NCBI RefSeq assembly: GCF_025822245.1 | Contig: NZ_JACKTL010000033.1 | Span: forward strand, 172,434 to 236,433 | Source of the DNA: Mycolicibacterium hodleri | GTDB lineage: Bacteria > Actinomycetota > Actinomycetes > Mycobacteriales > Mycobacteriaceae | Direction of reading: 5' to 3' | Length of the DNA stretch: 64,000 nt | Shown: positions 8,392 through 15,681 of the stretch, in pieces | Numbering within the stretch: position 1 is the first letter of the stretch | Layout of the letters: every line of letters starts with the position of its first letter | Position numbers and translations under genes: made by a program | Notes under the pieces: model-generated | What the model saw: only the letters and a program-made list of their open reading frames with translations | Database searches by the model: none | What the model was told of the DNA's origin: nothing

Positions 8392-9152
8392 CGGGCGGCC
8401 TCCAGTGCGTGCATGACTGAAGCGGCGGCGAGCCGAAGTGCCGCGAGTAGCTCGGCGCGGGGTGTGCCGTCTCGGGCCAGCAACTCTTCGGGCGCACCGT
8501 GCAACGCGAGTGCCGCGACGCTGGAGCGGCTGCCACCGTGCACCGCAACGGCCACGTCGGCGAAGTCGGGATCGAGCTCGCCGTCGCCCGTCGCCACTCC
8601 GGCAATGCGAATTTGCTCGATGACACCGGCCAGCCGACCTCGATTGGTCGACGTGCGACGCGTGTAGCGGTCCAGCGGAAGATTACGCAGAAGTCGTTCG
8701 CGCAGAGGTGAATACGCCAAGAGCAGCTTGCCGCAGCCGGTGGCATGCAAAGGGAGCAGTTCTCCGACGCGCAGGGTCTGAGGCTTGTCGTCGGGCCGGA
8801 ACACGTGGTGAACGACTTCCGCCTCCTGACCGTGCAGGATCGTCATCAACACTTCGAAGCCCGTGTCCGACGCCAGTCCGTCGGCCCAGGGCATCGCCGT
8901 GGCGCGTAGATCGTTGCCGTCGAGCTCCACGACCTCGTGCGAGGACATTCGTGGCCCGAGGGAGTAGGCCCCCGAGTCCGGGTCCTGGTCCAGGTACTCC
9001 AAGGCGGTCAGGGTCTGAAGGATGCCGTGGACGGTCGTCTTCGACAGGTCCACCTCCTGGGCGATGTCGCGCAGCTGCATCGACCTGTCGCTGCGCTCGA
9101 CGAGGTCGAGAATCACCGTGGCGCGTTCGAGCGCCTGTATCGGGCCTGGCAT
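8388..9152 (-). CDS. IclR family transcriptional regulator of the glycerol locus
   Basis: A 254-residue IclR/GylR-type regulator. Residues about 4-60 form the winged helix (ALERATVILDLVERSDRSMQ, then EVDLSKTTVHGILQTLTALE), and residues about 75-245 form the ligand-binding domain with LLPLHATGCGKLLLAYSP, a family signature around the effector pocket. It is divergent from glpF-glpK-glpD and translationally coupled to glpK copy 1, the arrangement seen for glycerol regulators (GylR) in actinobacteria. A perfect palindrome at 9200-9218 is the obvious binding site. The effector is probably glycerol or glycerol 3-phosphate, by family precedent. Confidence 0.88.
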   Translation of the reverse strand: MPGPIQALERATVILDLVERSDRSMQLRDIAQEVDLSKTTVHGILQTLTALEYLDQDPDSGAYSLGPRMSSHEVVELDGNDLRATAMPWADGLASDTGFEVLMTILHGQEAEVVHHVFRPDDKPQTLRVGELLPLHATGCGKLLLAYSPLRERLLRNLPLDRYTRRTSTNRGRLAGVIEQIRIAGVATGDGELDPDFADVAVAVHGGSRSSVAALALHGAPEELLARDGTPRAELLAALRLAAASVMHALEAAR

Positions 9153-9199
9153 GCGCAGCTCCTAACTGGCAGCCAGCTGTGACCCCGGCCGCATCGCCC

Positions 9200-9218
9200 T
9201 GTTCGACATTGTCGAACA
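9200..9218. promoter_or_regulatory. Palindromic operator, probable IclR/GylR site
   Basis: TGTTCGACA and TGTCGAACA form a perfect 9-bp inverted repeat around a single T. It lies between the divergent iclR and glpF genes and only 7 bp upstream of the likely -35 of the glpF promoter, so binding there could act on both transcripts. Confidence 0.7.
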
Positions 9219-9225
9219 ACGCCGA

Positions 9226-9255
9226 TTGATCTGCGTCACATTCCCTCCTTAGGTT
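9226..9255 (+). promoter_or_regulatory. Putative sigma-A-like promoter of glpF operon
   Basis: TTGATC (9226-9231) and TAGGTT (9250-9255) are separated by 18 bp, about 65 bp before the glpF start codon and immediately after the palindrome. The -35 matches consensus at four of six positions. Prediction only. Confidence 0.4.
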
Positions 9256-9321
9256 CGCAGCAGGTCACGAGAGCGGCGCCACCAGACGGGGCGCAGCGAC
9301 AGGCACACGGAGGTATCGGCA

Positions 9322-10140
9322 ATGAAGAAGACCCACCCACTCATCGGCGAGTTGTCGGGTGAATTACTCGGCACCGCAATCCTCGTCATGTTCGGTTGCG
9401 GCGTCGTCGCACAGGTCGTCACGGGCGGATTCCCGAAGTCCCTCGCGTCGGGCGACCACAACTCGATCGCCTTCGGTTGGGGCCTTGGCGTCACGATGGC
9501 GGTCTTCGTCGCCGGCCGGATCAGCGGGGCTCACCTCAACCCCGCGGTGACGGTCGCGCTCGCGGCGTTCCGAGGATTCGATCGGCGCAAGATCCTGCCG
9601 TTCATCGGTGCGCAGTTCGTCGGCGCCCTCGTGGGCGCGCTCATCGTCCGGTTCGTCTACGCCGACCAGATCGCCAACGTCGACCCGACCCACACCAAGG
9701 CGACCCAGGGCATCTTCTCGACCTCACCGGGTGAAGGCGTGTCGATCGTGACCGCGTTCGCCGACCAGGTCGTGGGTACTGCACTTCTGGTGATGGTGAT
9801 CTTTGCTCTCACCAGCGCCGTGAACGACCCTCCGATGGCAAACACCGCGCCATTGATCATCGGTCTGCTGGTGGTCGCCATCGGCATGGCGTGGGGCACG
9901 AACGCCGGCTATGCGATCAACCCGGCGCGCGACTTCGGTCCCCGCGTCGCGTCGTGGATCACGGGCTATCAGGACGCGATGTTCTCGGCCAACGGGCCCG
10001 AGTTGTATTTCTGGCTCCCGATCGTCGCTCCCGTCATCGGCGGACTGATCGGCGGTGCCCTCTTCGTCTTCGGCATCGAGCGATTCCTGCCCGCTGCGGA
10101 AACGCTTCCTCACGAGGTCGGCGTCGCCGAAGCCCGCTGA
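9322..10140 (+). CDS. glpF: Aquaglyceroporin / glycerol uptake facilitator
   Basis: A 272-residue MIP channel that lets glycerol diffuse across the membrane. GGAGG precedes ATG 9322 with 8-bp spacing. The two NPA half-helices are present as SGAHLNPAVTVAL and NAGYAINPARDFGPR; the Asp after the second NPAR is the residue typical of glycerol-conducting channels as opposed to water-only ones. Six membrane helices fit the sequence. It is the first gene of glpF-glpK-glpD and is followed after 34 bp by the second glycerol kinase. Confidence 0.92.
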   Translation: MKKTHPLIGELSGELLGTAILVMFGCGVVAQVVTGGFPKSLASGDHNSIAFGWGLGVTMAVFVAGRISGAHLNPAVTVALAAFRGFDRRKILPFIGAQFVGALVGALIVRFVYADQIANVDPTHTKATQGIFSTSPGEGVSIVTAFADQVVGTALLVMVIFALTSAVNDPPMANTAPLIIGLLVVAIGMAWGTNAGYAINPARDFGPRVASWITGYQDAMFSANGPELYFWLPIVAPVIGGLIGGALFVFGIERFLPAAETLPHEVGVAEAR

Positions 10141-10174
10141 GCGTTGAACCTTCCCCATACCAAGGAGACTCACC

Positions 10175-11693
10175 ATGCCCGACTTCATCGGTTCCGTCGA
10201 CCAAGGAACCACCAGCACCCGCTTCATGGTCTTCGACCACGGCGGCAACGTCATCGCCCAACATCAGCTCGAACACGAACAGCTCCTGCCTCAGGCGGGC
10301 TGGGTAGAGCACAACCCAGTCGAGATCTGGGAGCGCACGTCATCGGTCATCCAGACCGCGCTCGGAAAGGCCGGTTTGGTCAGCAGCGACCTGGCCGCCA
10401 TGGGCATCACCAACCAACGCGAGACGACGGTGGTCTGGAGCAGACGGACCGGGCGGCCGTACTACAACGCCATCGTCTGGCAGGACACCCGCACCGACCG
10501 GATCGCCAGCAGGCTCGAGGCAGCAGGCCACGGAGAGACACTGCGCCACAAAGCCGGTCTGCCGCCCGCGACGTACTTCTCCGGCGGCAAGATCCAGTGG
10601 ATCCTGGAGAACGTGGACGGCGTGCGCGCGGCTGCCGAGAGCGGTGACGCCCTGTTCGGGAACACCGACAGCTGGCTGCTGTGGCACCTGACGGGGGGGC
10701 GTCCGCGGGGGCGTTCACGTCACCGACGTGACCAACGCCAGCCGGACCATGCTGATGAACCTGGAGACCCTGGACTGGGACGACGAGTTGTTGACCCTGT
10801 TCGACATTCCCCGTCAGATGCTGCCGACGATCGTGCCCTCGTCGTCGCCGGAGCCCTACGGACTGACGCTCGCCGATGGACCGCTCGGCGGGGAGGTGCC
10901 GCTCACCGGTGCACTCGGCGACCAGCAGGCGGCCACCGTCGGGCAAGTGTGCTTCGCTCCCGGTGAGGCCAAGAACACCTACGGCACGGGCAACTTCATG
11001 TTGCTCAACACCGGCACCGACCTCGTGCGGTCCAAGGCGGGTCTGCTCACCACCGTCGCGTACAAGTTCGGCGACGCCGACGCGGTGTACGCCCTGGAGG
11101 GCTCCATCGCCGTCACCGGGTCGGCAGTGCAGTGGCTGCGCGATCAGCTCGGAATCATCAGCGGCGCAGCGCAATCGGAGGTCTTGGCACGTCAGGTGGC
11201 GGACAACGGCGGGGTGTACTTCGTCCCGGCGTTCTCGGGTCTCTTCGCGCCGCACTGGCGGTCGGATGCGCGCGGCGCGATCGTCGGCCTGTCACGATTC
11301 AACACAAACGCCCACGTCGCCCGGGCGACGCTGGAGGCAATCTGCTACCAGAGCCGCGACGTCGTCGAGGCGATGGAAGCCGATTCCGGTGTCCATCTCG
11401 AGGTCCTCAAGGTCGACGGCGGCATCACGGCCAACGCGTTGTGCATGCAAATCCAAGCGGACGTGCTCGGCGTCGACGTGGTCAAGCCCGTGGTGGCCGA
11501 GACCACCGCGCTGGGAGCCGCTTACGCCGCCGGTCTAGCGGTCGGGTTCTGGAAGGACACCGACGAGCTACGCAAGAACTGGCTGGAGGACAAGCGCTGG
11601 CAGCCCGCCTGGACCGACGAACAGCGAGAGGCGGGCCACGCCCAGTGGCGCAAGGCAGTCCAACGCACGTTGGACTGGGTGGACGTCAGCTGA
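10175..11693 (+). pseudogene. glpK: Glycerol kinase, copy 2, interrupted by a single-base frameshift
   Basis: The gene starts at ATG 10175 after AAGGAG and reads [20 protein letters not shown] as a normal glycerol kinase up to WHLTGG. It then loses frame; [21 protein letters not shown] and the rest continue one frame over to the stop at 11693. The break coincides with a run of seven G at 10693-10699; six would restore one 505-residue kinase. Both halves carry normal motifs ([35 protein letters not shown]) with no other damage. This pattern suggests a sequencing indel or a very recent mutation. If real, only the intact copy on the minus strand supplies the activity. Confidence 0.88.
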
Positions 11694-11769
11694 TGGCCGC
11701 GCCCGCCTTATGCACCTCAATTCATCGACACAGCAATGACTTTCAACATGGAAAGGTCAGGTAGCGGCC

Positions 11770-13491
11770 ATGGAGGCATTCCCGCTCTCACCGGTCAACC
11801 GCGGAGCCGCCTTGGAGGACATGGCGGCGCAACCCCTGGACGTCCTGATCATCGGCGGTGGCGTCGTCGGAGCCGGCGCGGCACTCGACGCGGCCACCCG
11901 CGGCCTGAGGGTCGGGCTGGTCGAAGCACGTGACCTGGCCTCGGGCACGTCGAGCCGGTCCAGCAAGCTGATTCACGGAGGCTTGCGCTACCTGGAGATG
12001 CTGGACTTCGGTCTGGTGGCCGAGGCCTTGTCCGAACGTGGACTCATGCTGGAGAAGCTGGCTCCGCACCTGGTCAAGCCGGTGAAGTTCCTCTACCCCC
12101 TCAAGCATCGAGGCTGGGAGCGGTGGTATCTCGGTGCCGGACTCGCGCTCTACGACGCGATGTCGAAGGCCTCCGGGCATGGGGCCGGAATCCCATTGCA
12201 CCGCCACCTGACCCGGCGGGGCGCCCTGCGGACGGCGCCGTCGCTGAGCAAGGACTCTCTGGTGGGGGCGGTTCAGTACTACGACGCGGTGGTGGACGAC
12301 GCCCGGCACACCATGACCATCGCCCGCACGGCGGCGACCTACGGCGCCCGGATCGCGACACGGACCCGTGTGGTCGACCTGATCCGCGAGGGCGAGCGAG
12401 TCACCGGTGCCCGGGTGGTCGACCTCGAAGCCGACCGCACCCACACCGTGCGAGCACGGCAGGTCGTCAACGCCACCGGAGTGTGGACCGACGACACCCA
12501 GGGCCTGGCCAACGAGCGCGGCCAGTTCCACGTGCGGTCGAGCAAGGGCATCCATCTCGTCGTACCGCGCGACCGGATCCGGTCCTCGTCGGGGATCATC
12601 CTGCGGACCGAGAAGTCGGTGTTGTTCGTCATCCCCTGGGGGCGCCACTGGATCATCGGCACCACGGACACGGACTGGTCACTCGACAAGGCGCACCCCG
12701 CGGCGAGCCAGAAGGACATCCGCTACCTGCTGGATGAGGTCAACTCCGTGCTGCGAGTTCCGCTCACCGAGGACGACGTCGAGGGGGTCTACGCCGGCCT
12801 GCGCCCGTTGCTGGCCGGCGAAAGCGCCGACACGTCTGCACTGTCCCGTGAACATGCTGTCGCACACAGTGTCCCGGGCTTGGTGGTGATCGCAGGCGGT
12901 AAGTACACGACCTATCGGGTGATGGCCAAGGACGCCGTCGACGAGGCCGTCCACGGTCTGGGCGAGAACTTCGACCGTCGAGTCCCACCGTCCATCACCG
13001 AGGACGTACCGCTGCTCGGCGCCGAGGGCTACCGAGCGATGTGGAATGCGCGCAATCAGCTCGCCGCGGAATCAGGACTCGACGAGTTCCGCATCACGCA
13101 CCTGCTGAACCGGTACGGGTCGATGGTCGGAGACGTCCTCGCGCTCATCCGCGAAGATCCCGCGTTGGGCATTCCGTTGGCAGCCGCCGACGACTATCTA
13201 CGCGCCGAGGTGGTGTTCGGCACCACCCACGAAGGTGCTCTGCATCTGGACGACGTGTTGTGCCGCCGAACCCGGATCTCGATCGAGACCTTCGACCGTG
13301 GCACCGACTCCTGCGAGGAAGTCGCAGATCTCATGAGACCGCTACTCGGATGGTCTCCCGAGCAACGGGAACGAGAGGTCGCGCACTACCTCGCGCGGGT
13401 CGCCGCAGAGCGAGAGAGCCAGACGATGCCCGACGACGAGACCGCCGACGGTGCACGGCTGGGCGCTGCCGACATCGTGCCGGTCAGTTGA
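11770..13491 (+). CDS. glpD: Aerobic glycerol-3-phosphate dehydrogenase
   Basis: A 573-residue FAD enzyme that oxidises glycerol 3-phosphate to dihydroxyacetone phosphate and passes electrons to the membrane quinone pool. The dinucleotide motif LDVLIIGGGVVGAGAALDAA lies near residues 24-43, followed by GTSSRSSKLIHGGLRYLE, which binds FAD and substrate. IIGTTDTDW and AGGKYTTYR are family landmarks, and the C-terminal cap domain runs from about residue 410 with TxxLLNRYGS-type sequence. It completes the glpF-glpK-glpD operon, 76 bp after glpK. Full length and apparently functional. Confidence 0.93.
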   Translation: MEAFPLSPVNRGAALEDMAAQPLDVLIIGGGVVGAGAALDAATRGLRVGLVEARDLASGTSSRSSKLIHGGLRYLEMLDFGLVAEALSERGLMLEKLAPHLVKPVKFLYPLKHRGWERWYLGAGLALYDAMSKASGHGAGIPLHRHLTRRGALRTAPSLSKDSLVGAVQYYDAVVDDARHTMTIARTAATYGARIATRTRVVDLIREGERVTGARVVDLEADRTHTVRARQVVNATGVWTDDTQGLANERGQFHVRSSKGIHLVVPRDRIRSSSGIILRTEKSVLFVIPWGRHWIIGTTDTDWSLDKAHPAASQKDIRYLLDEVNSVLRVPLTEDDVEGVYAGLRPLLAGESADTSALSREHAVAHSVPGLVVIAGGKYTTYRVMAKDAVDEAVHGLGENFDRRVPPSITEDVPLLGAEGYRAMWNARNQLAAESGLDEFRITHLLNRYGSMVGDVLALIREDPALGIPLAAADDYLRAEVVFGTTHEGALHLDDVLCRRTRISIETFDRGTDSCEEVADLMRPLLGWSPEQREREVAHYLARVAAERESQTMPDDETADGARLGAADIVPVS

Positions 13492-13555
13492 GAGTCCGTC
13501 GGCTTCCGAGCCGCCCAAGCCGTCGATGCTTCCGGCGGTACATCGAAGTCGACGT

Positions 13556-14449
13556 TCACCGATAACGCCGAGGCACTGCCCACGGGCGACCGAACACCTC
13601 GTTGAACGACTCGGGGTCGAATGGGCTGTCGCCTCCTGCGGGGAAGCTGGTGAGCTCACCGAAGACGATGCGCCCGTCGACGTCGTACAGGTCGACGCGG
13701 ACGAAGTCGGTGTCGGCGCCGAGCCGCTCGGCCAGGGTGATCATCTCGCCAAGGCGATCGGGCTTAGCGGGTTCCGGGTCGGCCCATGGCGGGCCGGCAC
13801 TGAGCGGCAGGTGTTGCCAGTCGGGCCGAAGGAAGTCCTGCGTCCGCCGACCGAACCGTCCCGAATCCACCTGCACGAAGGCGCATTTCCCGTGGAAGAC
13901 GAAGAACTTGTAGTCGTCGGGGATCGAGCCGTCGGCGGCGGCAAGCATCTCTTCGACGATGACCCGTCGAGGCACGTGGCCGTAGACCCATTCGCGGTTC
14001 GGCCCCTGGCCGTAGAGCTGGGTCACCCAGCCCCGTGCGATCCGGACGACGTCGGCCCGAGGCGCGAACTCCGGCGCGACGTGGCGGTACACCCAGCTCC
14101 CCGGTTCCGACGGTAGACGCGCCTCGAGTGGAGCGCGGTCGGAGACGACGATGGCCGCTCCGCTGCCGTGCGTCGGTTTGACCACGTAACTTTCTGGCAA
14201 GTTCACGTCGTGCAGGGCCGCGGGATCGTCGACGATTGCGTACGCCCGCGGAAGATACTGTTCTCCAACGACTTCGGCGACGTAGTCGCGGACCGCTGCC
14301 TTGTCGGCGAACGTCACGACACGGGCGCGGTGGTCTCGCAGCATCTTGTAGCGCACCTTCTCGCGAAAGGTGTGCGGGTTCCGGGTACGCCAGAGCCGCA
14401 CCAATCGCACGAGGCGGCTCCGCTCGCGCCAGCGCACGCCGTCTGTCAC
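13556..14449 (-). CDS. TupA-like ATP-grasp protein
   Basis: A 297-residue protein of the TupA-like ATP-grasp family, often found with polysaccharide or teichuronopeptide synthesis genes, where it is proposed to ligate an amino acid or acidic group. The opening RNPHTFREKVRYKMLRD, the ATP loop YVVKPTHGSGAAIVV, IVEEML and DDYKFFVFHGKCAFVQVD, then VRVDLYDVDGRIVFGELTSF with metal-binding residues, are the family pattern. No glycosyltransferases adjoin it here; it lies between glpD (convergent) and a DUF1059 gene. The product is therefore unknown. Fold assignment is firm, function is not. Confidence 0.75.
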   Translation of the reverse strand: MTDGVRWRERSRLVRLVRLWRTRNPHTFREKVRYKMLRDHRARVVTFADKAAVRDYVAEVVGEQYLPRAYAIVDDPAALHDVNLPESYVVKPTHGSGAAIVVSDRAPLEARLPSEPGSWVYRHVAPEFAPRADVVRIARGWVTQLYGQGPNREWVYGHVPRRVIVEEMLAAADGSIPDDYKFFVFHGKCAFVQVDSGRFGRRTQDFLRPDWQHLPLSAGPPWADPEPAKPDRLGEMITLAERLGADTDFVRVDLYDVDGRIVFGELTSFPAGGDSPFDPESFNEVFGRPWAVPRRYR

Positions 14450-14479
14450 GCGCCCAGACTAAACCGGCCACACCGGGCG

Positions 14480-14716
14480 TCAGCTCTCCGGCAGCGCGGC
14501 GAAGCGCTTCTTGACGTCGTTGTACCAACTCATCGACTTCACGGGGTGGCGCCAGCGGCCCTTCATGTCCTCGCGGGCGGGTACGTGGGCGTCGTCTCCG
14601 GTCTCCACCAGTTCCTTGAGGTGCCGATCCTGGGCGTTGATGATGTCGTCGGCACTGTCACCGCGGTGCTCGCGGTTGCAGGGGCCACCGAGATCTTGGC
14701 AGGTCATGGTCTTCAC
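14480..14716 (-). CDS. DUF1059 small protein
   Basis: A 78-residue protein. GTG at 14716 is chosen because GGGAGGAA lies 5 bp upstream and the sequence KTMTCQDLGGPCNREHRGDS is the DUF1059 start. Conserved cysteines in MTCQDLGGPC and a helical SADDIINAQDRHLKE fit the family, whose function is unknown. It is divergent from the ECF sigma factor across a 75-bp region that holds an ECF-type promoter reading the other way. DUF1059 genes are often found beside stress or sigma genes, so co-regulation is plausible but unproven. Confidence 0.7.
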   Translation of the reverse strand: MKTMTCQDLGGPCNREHRGDSADDIINAQDRHLKELVETGDDAHVPAREDMKGRWRHPVKSMSWYNDVKKRFAALPES

Positions 14717-14735
14717 GAAGGTTCCTCCCGAGTCG

Positions 14736-14761
14736 GTCACACCGGGCGGTCCGGGTGCGTC
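14736..14761 (+). promoter_or_regulatory. ECF41-like promoter upstream of the sigma factor gene
   Basis: GTCACA at 14736-14741 is followed after exactly 16 bp by CGTC at 14758-14761. The reported ECF41 promoter is TGTCACA, about 16 bp, CGTC; here only the first T differs (G). It reads into the adjacent SnoaL-tailed sigma factor, which is what autoregulation predicts. An inverted repeat TGCGTCA/TGACGCA (14756-14775) overlaps the -10. Confidence 0.5.
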
Positions 14762-14799
14762 AGAGTGGTGACGCATCCGACGACGAAAGTGTGACCGCC

Positions 14800-15681
14800 A
14801 TGGTGAGCGACGAGCAGTTGCGCGAGGGGTTCCAGGCCGAGCGACCTCGTCTTGAGCGCATCGCCGCGCGCATCCTGGGCGACGCCCACGCAGCCCAAGA
14901 CGTCGTGCAGCAGGCATGGCTGAGGCTGCACGCCACCGACGAGCCCGTCGACAACCTTCCGGGCTGGCTCACCACGGTGACCTCGCGACTGTGCCTGGAC
15001 CGGCTGCGGGTACGTACCCCCGAACCAACGGAGTCGATCGAGGTCGCGGCGACCGATGCCGACCCCGCCGACGACGTGGTGCTCGCCGACACCGTCGGCA
15101 TCGCGCTCCAGGTGGTGCTCGACCGGCTCACGCCCGCCGAGCGGGTGGCGTTCGTTCTGCACGACAGCTTCGCGGTCGACTTCGAGGTGATCGCCTCGAT
15201 GCTCGACACGACGGCGGTCGCGGCGCGCAAGCTCGCTTCTCGGGCGCGCGCCAAGGTGCGCGCCGCCACACCCGAGGATGCGCTCGCCGACTGGGAGATC
15301 GTGGACGCGTTCATGGCCGCAGCCCGCGAAGGCGACTTCGTGCGGCTACTGGAACTGCTGGCCCCCGACGTGGTGGTGTCCGCCGACGCGGCCGCCAGCG
15401 CGCTCGGCACGCCGACGCATCTGCGTGGCTCCGACGAGGTGGCCACCTTCTTCAACGGCGCTGCCGCGGCGGCCTTTCCGGTGTTGGTCGACGATCGCCC
15501 AGGTGCGGCGTGGATTCATCGCGGCGAGGTGAAGGTCGCCTTCGACTTCACCGTCGAGCACGGGCAGGTGCGGCGGCTTCAGTTTCGCGCCGACGCCGAC
15601 GTACTGGCCGGCGTGCGACGCCGCGAGGGTGGGAGTGACGTCACGACGACCCGGGCCGAACGCGGCAGGGCACCCCGTTGA
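14800..15681 (+). CDS. ECF RNA polymerase sigma factor with SnoaL-like C-terminal domain
   Basis: An extracytoplasmic-function sigma factor of about 293 residues. ATG 14800 is used; GTG 14791 in the same frame is possible. Region 2 is LERIAARILGDAHAAQDVVQ to LPGWLTTVTSRLCLDRLR. Region 4 is LTPAERVAFVLHDSFAVDFE to ARKLASRARAKVR. From about residue 165 an NTF2/SnoaL domain follows, as in SigJ and ECF41/ECF56 factors, where it modulates activity in place of an anti-sigma factor. The ECF41 hallmarks WLPEP and DGGGK are not evident, so it is a divergent member. An ECF41-like promoter precedes it. Its end overlaps the convergent oxidoreductase gene by 41 bp. Confidence 0.82.
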   Translation: MVSDEQLREGFQAERPRLERIAARILGDAHAAQDVVQQAWLRLHATDEPVDNLPGWLTTVTSRLCLDRLRVRTPEPTESIEVAATDADPADDVVLADTVGIALQVVLDRLTPAERVAFVLHDSFAVDFEVIASMLDTTAVAARKLASRARAKVRAATPEDALADWEIVDAFMAAAREGDFVRLLELLAPDVVVSADAAASALGTPTHLRGSDEVATFFNGAAAAAFPVLVDDRPGAAWIHRGEVKVAFDFTVEHGQVRRLQFRADADVLAGVRRREGGSDVTTTRAERGRAPR

